DNA of 64,000 nucleotides from Pseudoscleropodium purum (GCA_963969395.1 OZ017798.1:8734173-8798172); one strand, 5' to 3'; numbered from the stretch's first letter, positions 48,300-61,689 are shown. Numbers and translations: made by a program. The notes: a model not told the origin generated them from the sequence alone.

Positions 48300-50130
48300 A
48301 TCTTCAATGGCATACAACCCAAAAATGCTTTATTTGCAAAGCTATTTTTAGGCTTATATTAAAAACATGATTGTTGCATATCAAATAACTTTCTAGATCA
48401 TCCAACAATGTCAATGACCAACTTCTTAAAAGTTTCCAAGCTAGTAAAATAGAATTTGAAGAGAATGAGTACAATTTAGAAATAGTCATCAATAGTAAAG
48501 CTTAGGATTTAGAGGTGCACCAAAATCATCCATAGTGTTATTTTTCCAATCAATAATGAAATGAAAATTTATAATTAGAAGGAATAAAAATTAATAGAAA
48601 TTATATGTTAAAAGCTACTAGTTGTTCAGCCTATAAAGTTTTTTGACTATGTTTTTAGCAAAAATGCTCTAAAATTGTCATTTCTAGTGCAGGTACCAGA
48701 TTTATAAGAAATTTTTTTTGGACACATGTAACTATAGGATCTTGCAATGCACTAGTTTGAGAAGATGTAGAAAAAATTTCAGATATTTTCACTATATAGA
48801 TTGGAATATATTGACATTGAATTGACAAAAATCTTTTTTTACGCCTTATAAAAATATGGACAGCTGCACTTTGCAAGGTCACATTTGTATGAAATAATAT
48901 CCAAAATGATAATTGTGCCTCTTTGGATTCATTCTTCAATTTCAATTTTTAACAATTTAGTAATTTGAATCATGAAACTTGTTATGAACTTGAAAAATGT
49001 CAATCGCAATGGTTGTAATGTTGTAATAAACAGTCTTCATACTAAGATTTTTTTTTTTAAATTTAAAATTGAGTTACATAAAGGACTTCAAAGTTTATTT
49101 TAGAGTAGAGAATCTATAACTACTCACAAATTAAAACCCCTCATCACTTTCACCTCATTAATCCAAATAAAATGATTCAAAGCATGTTACATATACATAA
49201 ATTTAAAAAACTCATTTCAAATTTTTATTTCTTCAAAAAGTGGTTTTTTAGAAAAATAAATTGAACTACCTGTCAAGCAATGAAAACTATATATCATGCA
49301 ATAACTTTTTCACCATATAGTTAGAAGTTATAAAAATTGATGAACCTTAAAGTTACTCTTTGACCATATGTTTTGTAAAAATTTAAAGAAAAAAAATAAA
49401 AACTTCATTTGTAGTTAGTTGCCCAAAATATCTATAATGCCAAAAAAAACATTATTTGAGACTTTAAGGATTAAAGCAATTTAAAAAAAAATTCTCCATC
49501 GTTCAAAAGCATGGACCAAGCTGCTTGAGTATAATATCAAAAACATATTGCCTCATGTTTTCTTTCTATGACTACCTTATACTAACTTCTTGGACTCTTT
49601 GTAAAAGATATTATTTTTTGAACAATTAAGTCAAATTACTTTTTGTCATTTGAGCACCTATAGAATTAAAAACATCATGGTCAACCTAATCTAACACTCA
49701 TAGTACACTCAAATTCAATACCTAAAGTAACACCACCTCAAAGTTTTGGACAAGCTTATGAACATGGTTTCTATCATTTAACTTCTTAGTTTTTGTTAGG
49801 TGTCATTTGAAAATATAAGAAAGTCCCTAATTCTCTTAGCATGTGCTTTTAGCACACTATGTGAACAAAATATAAATTTTCATTTGTAGATTGTAGATGC
49901 ACCTAAAATTGACCCTAGCCTCTTATGTTCAATAACTCCCCATTTTAAATTGCAATTTGTATGAAGGCATTCTACAAGAAAGTTATAATTCAGTCTAATC
50001 ATCTTAAACAATGCAATACAATACATTGCTTCCAAACTTTGACCAACTTACATAACCATCTAAAGTGATGAAGCATGGGCCTTAAAACATTATCAATGTA
50101 TCTTAGAATATAGATAGACTCAAAGAGAGA
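48300..50130 (+). repeat. Duplicated block Z, copy 2
   Basis: Matches 28880-30275 in order, with the element at 48626-49474 as an extra insertion. Non-coding. Confidence 0.7.
48626..49474 (+). mobile_element. TTAACCC-end element, copy 5 (~850 bp)
   Basis: Aligns with 13809-14751 along its length; right end CTTTAAGGATTAA, left end degenerate (CAGCCTATAAAG). The empty site is near 29183 in block Z copy 1. Confidence 0.65.
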
Positions 50131-53100
50131 GTTGTTCTCACTTGGTTAGAAACTTTTTGTCGATGAAAGGCACTATCAACACATCCTTGCTAAGGGCAAT
50201 TACTTCGTCTAAAAAACAAGTCACTATGCAATGAGAACAAGCAATGAGAACTTTTTTTTAGTTGTAGCACTCATTTATTCTTCAAGTTAAGAAGCTACTC
50301 AAACTTACTCAAAGTATGCACCTTTGGTCTATGCAACACCTCCTCCCTTTTGATGTAGAGTCAATTATAAAAGTAGGCAAACAAATGCCAAACTCAAAAA
50401 TGTAATTCCATGAACAATGAAATTTTTTCCCATTTGATTTAGAAATCAACTAGTTTCCAAGAATTTGGCATAAAATTATAGAAATGCTTACCACAAAATC
50501 AGTAGGAAAAAGTTGCGGCATATTCGTGGTTGATCTAACTTAGCTCCTAAAAGGTTGGAGGTGTTTGAGCATAGTTCTTGGTTTTTCTTACTGATTCTTA
50601 TACTAAGTGCCCATAATTCCTTATTTGTATGAAATAATTTTGATAATTGCCACCTTTGAAATGAAAGAAGACTTATTTAGCTTTCCTTCTAAAAAAGATC
50701 AAAGATCAATATAATCGCTCAATTTTTGAGGAAATGCCATAGTTGACAAAAATGATGAAAAATGTTTGGGTAGCCAATACTTTATACATACACTACAATT
50801 GGAATGTTGAATATGGAATGTTCTAAAGTTTTTCAAAAACTTTGGTTTTTTTTCCACCGGTACATATCATCATAATATTGATGTTTAATTTTTTACAACT
50901 CATTTTGAAGTGTAGAATAAAAGATATGAAAATATGAAGTTACAATCTAGAGGGACTTTTCCATTCTCAAAAAATTCACCAAAAATTGCACACTCGATCA
51001 ATTTTTGATCAAATTACACCAATGGATTTAATAGAGAAAATCATCTAGGGAAGTTGTTCTCATATATAGCACCCTTTGTGAAGTTTTTCTAATGACCGAT
51101 ACATGTAAAGAGAGCCTTATTGATAAAAGCAAATGCTAAACACAATCTAGCCTAAAATAGTGAAAATACACTTTAGAAATGGAGCTTTTCAAAAGTTGGA
51201 ACAATCATGGATATTATGGAGGTCTTTTCTAATGTTCTTAGATTCTCCAAATTTCTAGGTGACCAAGTTTCCTTAAGGGGCACTTGAAGACTCCAACAAG
51301 TCCCTATGATCTTAGTTTTTAGTGTGAATTTACAAAACTTTTTTTGAAGATAGAAAAATATATATTAGCTTTTAATAAATATGATTTTTATTTCAATAAA
51401 AGCTTAAGAGTAGAAGTTGTATCATCTTAAGTCCAAAATGTACCTAATTAGGCAGCACAAAAAAATTAAATTAAATATAAGATTGTCAAGAATTTATTCC
51501 TTAGAAGAAATATTTTTGTCTATATATATGGAATGAATGGACTCATTTTATGTGGACTTGTAATGACAAAATTATAGAGGGTCTTGTTTTTCAAGCAATA
51601 ACAACATATTCTTTCAAAAAGTAACTTGAAGGATTTAGTTTTGAACTCAATTCTTATAAATTTTCAAAAACAAAAGTTCTTAAAAGTTTAATTCACTTGC
51701 AAAAACACTCTCATTGTTGACATTATTGTGTTTTTAATTCCATCTTAAAGTTATTATCAATTTAGTTTTCCTTTTATCTTGTATCCATGTTTACTTAACA
51801 ATTTTCTAAAGTGTCAAAATCTAGGCTTTTGTTTTTGAAATCTTTTGTAGAGAATCTCAACTCTATTTGTCAACATAAAAAAATTTAAAAGATAAAATGT
51901 GAAGTAAAAATTCTCAAACTAAATTAATATACCTTACAACTATTTTTTGGTTGCAACTCTACTTTTAGCAACATATTTAGGTGGAATTTCTTTTTTCAAT
52001 TATCACTCATTCAATGAAAATCAGAAAAGGTTGTCTTTTAATTTTCACATTCTAACTAAGATTGCTATGATTAGAAGACATTATAAAAAAATTGTAAAGA
52101 GTGACTAGTATTTGCTTAGTGTTGCAATATTTATTATTTGGAGAAAATATTGATGATTACATTATACTCTACTCCATAAATCTAGTGGAACTACAATTTT
52201 GACTGTTGACAAGAAAACAAATGCCAAAGATAGAAATTATATTTGGAGCAAAATTTTGAAGTTAAAACTTCAAAATTCATTGGAGAAAATTTATAAATAA
52301 TTTGAAACTTTTACAACATATATATTTTCTACTTTTGATGCTTAACATTGTTTTTTGTTATGCAAAATTTAAAAAAAATTATTATACTTGTTTTTAATAA
52401 AATACTTGCATTTTTTCCAAACATTTGGGCCTTTAAGACTTACAAAGATTGAAAAATTCATAATCTAATCAAGCAAGGTGCAAGTATTATATTTCCTTTT
52501 CTTCTAAATGCATACATACTTTTATCTATTTGGTCAGAAAAATTTGAAACTTCTCCCAAACAATCTTATATTAATCAGATAGTACAAACCCAATGGTAAA
52601 AATGCAAAAATTAACAATTGTTTAAAGAATTTTGTATTTTGCAATAGAAATGGGAATATTGAGTGTTTTTTGATAGAAAAAGGCCTTGGTCTTATAAATT
52701 CTAACAATCCCCTAATCTCCTTCACTATTATTAATTTGTTCTACAATTTAAAGCATGACTTTGATGCCTTGCTCTAAAATTTGTTGGACCAACTAATGTA
52801 ATCTTTGGTTGTCAAAATCACAATTTCTTTAAACTTTGGGTTGTTGAAATAGTTAGCATCCAAAGAAATTAGTTGCCATTGATATATTTTCTTACAAACA
52901 TACATTTGATTTCCAATTTTCTATTACAAACAAAGACACCAATAGAATATTATAAACCATTAAAAAAAATCTCTTTAGTTCTAGAGAATGGAGGTCTTTT
53001 TGTCATATAAAAACATTCAAAATTTCATTTCTAATATAAAATACCACATTTAACTACTTGTGGACTTTTAAAAGTTCAGAATTAATAAGAGTTATCAAGA

Positions 53101-56090
53101 GAAAAAAAATGATTGTCAAGAGATAATGCAAAACATTAGGAGATCTATGCAAAATATCAGAAGAGCAATATAAAACATCTTGAGATCTTTACAAATATCT
53201 AGAGATTTATACAAACATCATGGGAACCCCCAATGTTCTCATTGGGAGATCCCACAATGTATTGTCAGTAATTCACTGAATAGTCCAAAAATAATTAAAT
53301 GTGGCATTAAAGCAAAAATTGAAGGAATTTGATTTTGTTGCAAATTTAACTATTGGATTTTGAAAAGAAATAGCATGCAAATGTGTGGAGGAGATTTTAG
53401 AAATTTTGATGGTTTAGATTGTAAGGTATTTGAATTGAAAACCTAAAATCCCAATCAACCATTTTATGGTCAATCCCTAACTTTAAGGGTTGTCTAGGTC
53501 AACCCTATATTTTTTAATTTCATCTTTTTTCGAATTGTCTTGCTAGAATTAAATAAACTATTGATTTGAGCAACCGGCTCAGCTTTAGATGACTCTTCAA
53601 AAACCTAGACAATCTAAATCCGTCTTCAGAAAAAAAATTCTATACGTGGACAAAGGGACAAGGGCTTAATTAGGTTGGAGCATATACTAAATGAATATGA
53701 TAAAGTTAATTTTTTCCCAATGTACCTCACTTAATTGCAAGGCTTTGAAAACAATCTTCTATTGCTTCAATACTTATAAAAATTCACATTTACATTCTTA
53801 ACTATTCATAATTGCATTCAATCAAAATTAATAAACAAAAATTTGTAAAAGTTTGAGATATAGCCCCCAAAGTCATTTTACTTAAGAATTTGATTTGATT
53901 TGATTTTTTCATCAAAAATATTTCAAAACTACTATAGTCAAAGTCTTTGAAAATTAGAAGGTAAATAATTTAATAGTAGTAAATAAGATTTTGCAATTTA
54001 TTTTTTAAAAGAAAATTCTCAAAAAAATTATACTTTCATTTCCCAAACTACAATTTAGAAGTAATTTTAGAAGGAAGACCTCTTGGGGGCATTTAAGAAT
54101 TAAATTAAAGGAAATATTTCTACTTCACCTTGTTAGACTTGATTATAAAATTTGGAGTTAGGAAAAATTTATACTGAAATTACTCCTTTGAAAGTCCAAG
54201 ACAAATAATTCTAAAGAAAATTCAATTTTCATTCTTTAAAAATTTAATGAATTAAAATACATAAAGGTAGAAGGAAAATTTAAATGTATTACTAGATCTA
54301 AAATTGACTTGAAACACTCTATAGTAGTCAAATTGTTCTTGAAAGTGAACTACAACTTAAGAGTTTTTGTAATAATTATGAAAATTGAGTTTAAAAATGA
54401 AACCACTATTAATGAAGGGCAAAGTCATCAAATCTTTGCCAAATATTAATTTTCTTCTAGAAAGAAGGTTTGAAAAATGCTAAAAATATATATTTTCTAA
54501 CGTTCCTTTATTTACCATGCAAGTTTTTATATTTTGTAAAATAATTTCCTTAAAATTTGGTATATGTTTTTAGAATCATTTATTGCCAAATCTAACCCAC
54601 AATTTATATAATATGTTAATTTTCCAAGACAATGCTTTGATTGCTTGCAAAATGAAATGCTCTATAACTTTTATTTCAAGTACTCTTGTTATTTTTCTTG
54701 CCTATGTATGTTCTACTTGTATTAGTTTCAATGATATAACTTTTATTTTTGAGCTCCCATAGAAAATAAAACTTTCATCTTAGAAAAGCTAAAATATGTT
54801 TTTCTATCTTTAAAAAGATTCAAAAATCACGCAAAGAATTGAAATCATAAGACGTATTTAAACCTTCAAGGATTCCTCAAGGGGACACTTGGGACTTGAA
54901 GAGATAAGGGTACTAAAATATGTGCACCTATAATCAATACTAATTACAATTGAATGTAGTTGGTATTATTGATTATATGTGATTTATATTACATCTTATC
55001 AACAATTCAAAATAGATTTCAAGCCGCACTTAAACACCATATAAATAAGTTATGAATTTTAAAGGATTATTCTAAGTGTATCCAAAGCCTCTAATGCACT
55101 CACATAACCGGTTGTTGACTTTTCAACGCTAACATTGCACTATTCCATAGGCAACTCATACTCATTGCCATTACAAGTTGCAACTCATAATCTTCTTTCC
55201 TCTTAATTTGCTTCCTACATCCTTGGGTCATGAAGATCAAAGGTTGTGACTGAAAAATGTACAACTAGTTATGTACAATAACTTCACCACTAGCACAATT
55301 CATTGGTTATTTGATACACAAGGTTTCATATTCCCTTTGTTCTTATAGGATCTTTTATAAACCTTGAGAAATTTAGTATCCAACCAAAAGATCATTTTGG
55401 AATGAAGTGTTTTGATTGTTTTACATCTTTTAAAATTAATATCTACATTTTAAAGTTGCTTATTGAAGACAAAAAGAATAGTAATTAAAGTTTAGAATCA
55501 TATAGAAGAAGTTTGGAGGAGTCCTAAACTAGTTCGTACTTAAAAAATCTTCTTAAACTTCTTGAGATAATGAAGGATGAAGTTTAGGATGGGAAGTGGA
55601 TGAAAGTAAGGATTTTCTATTCATTTGAGGTCAAATATAAAACTTAGATAGTAGATTTTGTCTTAAAATCATAGCCAAAATCCAAGGTCAATTTAAATTT
55701 AAGATTCCACTAAAAACCATGAATGAAGTTTGAATTGCCCTTCCAAAGGCCAAACTTCATTCAACCAGGACTTCTTTTAGGGAAATCCAATTAAATTGAA
55801 TTCTACCATTTTCTAAATGAAATGATCATATCTACAAATTAAAACATACAAATTTTTTTTATAAACTCGTTACTTGAAAAATAGAAAGTCCTTGTTTGGT
55901 CCTTGCTTTCAAGATGTTTAGACAAAATTGCTTTGTTTTAAAATTTGTTGGTTGTTTCTTTAGCAATTTATATCAATTAGTTATATAGAAAGATCCATTG
56001 CTTGGAAGGCATAATGAACCACACCTATTTATCAATGTACGACATTTTGCAATTCAAAACTAAGAACGTGGTTATAGTGCTTGTTTAATT
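50131..56090. other. Six kilobases of A/T-rich DNA, nothing recognised
   Basis: No exon, repeat unit or structural element that I can support. Open frames are scarce and short. Motifs of the type CCTTAAGGGGCAC (51272) and CTCAAGGGGACAC (54876) recall the ends of the TTAACCC family but no element could be delimited. Confidence 0.5.
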
Positions 56091-56980
56091 CTAAAGGTGG
56101 ATATTAAAGCACTAACAATATGATAATGTACAAAAAGTTCATTATACAACTTGTGTGCACTTTGTTAACACGACATGTAGACATATGGATGGCACATGAT
56201 TCCATAGTTTGTATATGCCAAGAATTTTAAAGAATCTTTTGAGTTCTTAAATGCAAAACTTGTATTATTTTTATTTTTATTTTATTTTCCATATATTAGG
56301 AATCCTTTTGTTTGTCTTTGTTTACTTTTATTTTTTACTTATATACACATCATTCCAGGATGGCTTCTATTTTATCATCCTTTAAAGACTCTGGACAAAT
56401 TAGAAAAGAATTACATGTAAGTGATATATATTACCTTTAAAGCCCCCCTCCAAAAAAATTGTGATTAGCAATACAATGCAAATAATCTCAAATATTTAAT
56501 ATCACTTAAAAAAATATGATATCCTATAATCCATTCTATAAGGTAAATAGTCCTCCAATAAATAGGTTGTTATTGCAACTATATTCAAATTCTAAGGAGG
56601 GAGTGCCTCCGAGGAGATCACCTAATATGCTTTATTTTTTTAAGTATTATCATTTGAAATATTTGTTATGACATGAGAAATATTTAATAGTAAAATTGTC
56701 ATTGTCACTTTTATCTTACTTTAGAAATCTAAATGCATTTAAAAGAATGTAAATGTGCCAAATGAATATTCTTATTTGAAAAATATAATAGCTATTTATA
56801 CAAGTGCACTGTTTTTTTTCTAATTGGTGTAAAATAAGATGGAAATACTTATAAGATAATGCTACACTAAAACTAGAAATTTCATGTTTATTCAAATTTA
56901 AATGTTGCAAAATTGATTTACTAAAGAAGTAAAGATCAACTAATATTTTAAAATGAATTAGGATCATTGCATTCTATTAT

Positions 56981-57201
56981 TGTGTCAAGAGAAAGGGGTG
57001 TTTTAAGTGAGTTTTTAAGTATAATCCTAAACATGAGATTTTAAGTAATGACCTTTAGGGAGATTTTAACAAAAATTTACTAGAAATACATGTGATTTTA
57101 GTAAAATTTTGCTAAAAATCTCCTTAAAGAACATAACTTAAAATCTTATGTCTAAGACTATACTTTAAAACTCACTTAAAACACCCCTTTCTCTTATAGT
57201 G
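56981..57201. mobile_element. CACTA-type fold-back MITE, 221 bp, TSD TAT
   Basis: Two ~100-bp arms, AAGAGAAAGGGGTGTTTTAA and its reverse complement, make up nearly all of the element. The right end, reversed, reads CACTATAAGAG; the left end is mutated (TGTGTCAAGAG). TAT flanks both sides. Block X copy 1 (near 32865) lacks it. Non-coding; could yield a hairpin RNA. Confidence 0.75.
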
Positions 57202-57256
57202 TATATTCTATAGATTTCCTTCATGTACGTAAGGTGTATACAAATACCCAATTTGC

Positions 57257-57459
57257 AGGGTTGACGAATCTCTACATCCGTCCGAAAAAGGCGTCCGTAA
57301 CCCGGACGTCCGTCCGCACGGACGCAGCGTCCCTCTCGTCGTTGGAAGGCGGACACACGGGGCGGACAAGGCGGACAGCGTCCGCAAATGTCAGCGGACG
57401 CTGCGGACACAGCATCCGCGTTCGGACGTCCCGGACGTCCAACCATCCTGTCAACCCTA
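57257..57459. mobile_element. CGGAC-rich insertion, 203 bp, 9-bp TSD (Mutator-like)
   Basis: Flanked by CCAATTTGC on both sides (57248-57256 and 57460-57468). The paralog near 32900 has a single CTCAATTTGTAATAC and no insert. Ends are AGGGTTGAC and, reversed, TAGGGTTGACAGG. The interior is strikingly GC-rich and built of GTCCG/CGGAC pentamers in both orientations, including GGACGTCC palindromes. A 9-bp duplication suits Mutator-like elements. Overlapping ORFs (57165-57542) are artefacts of this composition. Confidence 0.75.
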
Positions 57460-57607
57460 CCAATTTGCACTACTTCAACACCAAAAATTATATATTTGCA
57501 TCAAAAGTTATATTCCTTTTTTATGCAACAACTAATTCATAATTTATATAGAAGTCAATATTATAATTTAATTATATTATCATTAAAAATATCAAAAATA
57601 AAGATTA

Positions 57608-58325
57608 TGAATTTGAAGGTCCTTAACTCCGGAAGGACCAAATGGTGGTCCAAATTTTCAAAATTGTAAATATGTATTACAAAATGCAACATGAAATAAT
57701 AATTCAATGATGATTCTCAAATACTAGTTGTAAAATATGTGATATATATTGATATACATTTATGTATGTTTGATTGCATTTGGCTACTTAACTAGTACTT
57801 AAATTAATATTTTTCAATAATATTTGAAGTCAAAAATTAAAATTTATTTCAAAAATCAATTATAGAATAAATATTTGTAATTTTTGAAGATTTTTATTTT
57901 ATTTTTTAGTCAAGTCATTTTTGAACTAAAAAATAATAATTTTTAAGGCCATACTTACTAGTACCTTTTGAAATTTGAATTACAGAATATTTGCAAAGAC
58001 AAATCTTCAAAATCTATATTATATAAATGCTAAAGAACTAATACAAGAATTTCAAAAAAAACATGGTGGCTAAATTTTTTTGGAGAATATAAAAATATTC
58101 AATCTATGATTGATTCTTAAGAGAATTTTTAATATTTGACTTCAAATTTTATTGAAAAATATTGGTTTCTAACCTAGTTGATCTAACCTTATAAATATGA
58201 TCTATGAATCATATTTTACTACTTTCATTTGATAGTTGTCAATAAATCCTTTATTCATATTGTGTATAATAATAAATCGTTAGAATTTTAGAAGTTTGGA
58301 TTGCCCCTTGGTCTTTAAGGGTATT
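57608..58325. mobile_element. TTAACNCC-end element inside block X, copy 2
   Basis: Paralog of 33062-33776. The left end contains the palindrome-like GGTCCTTAACTCCGGAAGG; the right end is TCTTTAAGGGTATTAA. Non-coding. Confidence 0.4.
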
Positions 58326-58560
58326 AAAAACTAATTAAAATTTTTGAATATGAAAAATAAATTTTAAAATAAATAAAAGCCTAAAATAGTATAAACATTA
58401 AAAATGTAATCCTTGTGATTTTGAAGAATTATATGAAATAGCCCCAAAATATATTTCAATTGCTATCAATGAGATTTTGAAATTTAGTACGCTTAATGCA
58501 ATATGTTAAAATACTTTTTAATATTTATATTGGATACAATCTTGATTAAAATTTCTACAG

Positions 58561-58603
58561 CATATCTATCTATCTATTTATCTATATATCTATCTATGTG
58601 TGT
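58561..58603. repeat. TATC microsatellite
   Basis: Imperfect TATC/TATT repeats followed by a short TG run. Block X copy 1 has only a TG run at 34213-34230. Confidence 0.8.
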
Positions 58604-59501
58604 GTTATATATTACCAAATATTTTTAGGAGTTCATTTACTCTAGTTCAAGATGAAGAAAAGGTCTTTGAAAATAGTTGACTTCTATTTGCATTGATAGA
58701 TAGAAAAGAAATTTTCAACTATCCAAAGAAAAGACAAGATGCTATTGAAGGTGCCATAATCATAAAAGTATTTTTACAAAACTTTTCAACACTTTGATCA
58801 AAAGAAAGCAACAAAGAACTTTCCACTTACCATAAAGGGCCTTGAAAAGTGTCATTGCCCTAGTAGCCTTAAGGTTTATTCTGCGTCATCTTGAAGGTGG
58901 CATATTTAACTATCTTTTCTGTCCAAAATGCTTAAACTTGTATTGATAGTTTTAGTTGTTAAGAAATAACTATTGGGAGGTTGGGGCTACTCAAATTAAT
59001 TCAAGAGTTGTGCATGCTTGTGTGCTTATACGGAGTGTGTTTTGTGTTTCTTTCTTTGCTACTATCACGAACCATTGGATTCTTGTAGGCATTAGCACTC
59101 TTCTTTCATTGCTTTTAATAACAATTTAAGGATTTAAGAGATTGAAATTTCATGATTGTCTAGAACTAATCTTAAAAAGCAATAAAAACTGTCAAATAGA
59201 AAGGTCGTTTAGAATGTTATTTTAAAGAATTTGCCAAAGGTTATTTCAAAACTTGTTTCTTATAGTATAAAGGCACAAGCCGGCAAAACACAAGAGGATT
59301 AAAACAATTTTGTAATAGATGGTGAAATTTTTTTTTTTTTTTTTTTTTCTACAAACTCTTAATTCCAAATTTGGCTATGGCAATTTGCTCACACAATTTT
59401 AACAATTACAATTCACAGGCAAAAAGTATGGCAATTGAGCTAGTTAAAATAATTTGAAAAATGTGGAAATTTTTTTTTAACATTGTTCCATTGACCCTAA
59501 G

Positions 59502-60740
59502 TTGTTTGGCTATGGCAATTTGCTCAGGCAATTATCAACAATCAATATAGAAGCAAGTGCACTGGCAACTAGCTCGGAGACTCCAAAGCCTCTCACCATT
59601 AAAGATCTATTTGGAGGGAAGAATTGCTTGGAGAAGGAGTTGGTGTTAGTTGAAGAGGATGCAATTCCTAGCTTGGATTCCCCACTATAGAGCAAACTTT
59701 TAGAGGAGGTGTTGCTACAAATATTTGCATGACTACTAGTGAAGGACATGCTTCGGATTTGTTCTTTGAACAAAACTTGGAGATCTTGCATCACATCTCT
59801 ATATTTTTAGGTTGTATTTGAAGGAGCTTCACTAGTGAAAATCACTCTAATGGTCCATGATAAGGTCGATGGGACCATGTTCCTCACTCAAGAAGATGGA
59901 CAAGAGTGTTTTCGGCTTGGAATTGCACGTTGTACTGAGGTCATTTCAAAGACCAAAGTTGTAGCAATAATAAATGGCTTGATATGTGTCGTTGAGCATG
60001 AAGAGAAAGTGAGAGGTAGCCCGAAAATGCTTGAGATCCAAGTTTTCATGATGAATGTGGTGACTGGCTTTCGCTATGTACTGTCACATTCATGATGTAC
60101 GGCATGGAAAGTCATATTTCTTGGGAGGTTTACAATTCGGTGGAGAATCGATGGAGCAAACGATGGAGCAAAATCGATGAGGATAACATGGCTCATTCAA
60201 ATGACATGGAAGTATTCATCATGCACCGTTTGTCTTCAGCCTCATTCTTTTATGAGAGTGTTGCTACTTTCTTCACAAAGTTCAAAGTTGTCAAGTGGTT
60301 TGATTTCTATGAATCACATGGAGATTTTTGCGATGGAGATTGGAGAGTATGTTGCGTATTTTGTACATGACATCTCTGGAGACTTCTACACACTTGGTGC
60401 ATGAGAAGGGCAATATGGATTTTGGTGCATAAAGGTGTTTAACAACTTTGAAATGTGGGAGCTTGTATGCGAATGTCCAAAATTGGAGCGGACATGGATT
60501 TCCCTTTGTGTCATGAATGATGTGGTCATCTTGCTTTTCAAGTTACCTTACCATTGTCAACTGGATGCTCAACTTTTGGGCCTTGATGTTGGAACTGTTC
60601 TAAAGGTTTTACACATGCCAACAAAGAAGTGGCATAGCTTTCATGAGAGAGATTATGTAGTGCAAAATTGGGGGGTTTGTATCAAAGAGGACTATGAAGG
60701 ACCTTTTGTAGTAGAGGCCAGGTTTGATGTCGTACGGTAG
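59502..60740 (+). pseudogene. F-box protein pseudogene, copy 2
   Basis: Paralog of 35229-36448. The start codon is lost (ATA instead of ATG at the matching position near 59547). In-frame stops occur at CCACTATAG (59688) and GCATGA just before the second half of the F-box, and the TTTTTAG found in copy 1 is present here too near 59810. The C-terminal third is open (60435-60740; L-C-V-M-N-D-V-V-I-L-L-F-K-L through F-V-V-E-A-R-F-D-V-V-R) and keeps the usual F-box protein ending. Not expected to make an SCF subunit. Confidence 0.8.
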
Positions 60741-61689
60741 ACAGGTAGGCCAACGATGGATTGTTGATAAGGGCCAATGATGCCAAGTACATCAAATTGG
60801 GTCATGGAGTTGGAGATGGTGTAGCAAAGATTTAAGCAATTCATGTATAGGATGTTGTTGGATGATTGTTTTACAATTGTAGAGTGGAGATGTTGGTTGC
60901 ATTTTCTTTTATAAATTGTTGAACACCAACTACAAGAGGGAGAAAGTTTCATAACTCTTTCCTTGTAAGAATTAGGGTTTGGATTTTGTGACCAAACATG
61001 GATCACATAAACTCTTGGGTTATGTAAACAAATTGATACTGCCTTGAAATGTTGTTGTTTTTATTGTGTTATTATATGGATTTGCTTGCAGCTTATTTTT
61101 ATTGATGATTGCATACCAAACTTATCCTTGTTCACTTTTCAATGCTTCTTGGTTCATTTTTGCACGACATTTGGACCTATCCTAATACATTTTTTAATGG
61201 CCTTGTATCATTTGTATCCTTTCAAGGTTCATAGTTTAATGGCTATTGGCAAATTTATTTTTCTCCTACTTGCAAGTCTATGAACACCAAAATAAGATAG
61301 TTATAAATGCAACCTTTGATAGGATCTTTGATTAATTTTTCACTAAGATCCTAATCAGATTTCAAGTGGCCAAATAGGGAGGAAACTCTTCTAGCTTCTC
61401 TTAATACAAAGCCTCTTGCCCTTTAATCCAAAACCAATAAAGAAAAGAGAGTGAAGAAAAGAAAGAGGAGCATTGTCTTTGTTGTCTCTTGCTCCCACCT
61501 TGAGCTTCTTCAACTTGTACTAGCCTTGGCAATAAAGCAACCACTATGCAATACCCAAATTGTTTCTCCCACTTTCCTTCACAACAATTGTTACCACTCT
61601 TGTAGCTTAATGCAATTGTTTCCTTTTGTCATTATAAGAGGTGGCGTGGGTGGATTACTAGTACAAGCTCATGCACCACTAAAGATATG

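Larger units (their letters stand above)
56092..60770 (+). repeat. Duplicated block X, copy 2 (~4.7 kb)
   Basis: Same order as 30680-36480, without the 1.3-kb insertion but with two MITEs (56981-57201, 57257-57459). It ends in an F-box pseudogene and here runs directly into block Y. Confidence 0.8.

Noticed and set aside
57257..57459. CRISPR-like array of GTCCG repeats
   Set aside because: Repeats are 5 bases, in both orientations and without uniform spacers, in a eukaryotic context.
57165..57669. Overlapping Arg/Pro-rich ORFs on both strands
   Set aside because: Produced by the CGGAC-rich insertion, which is a mobile element with a 9-bp duplication.
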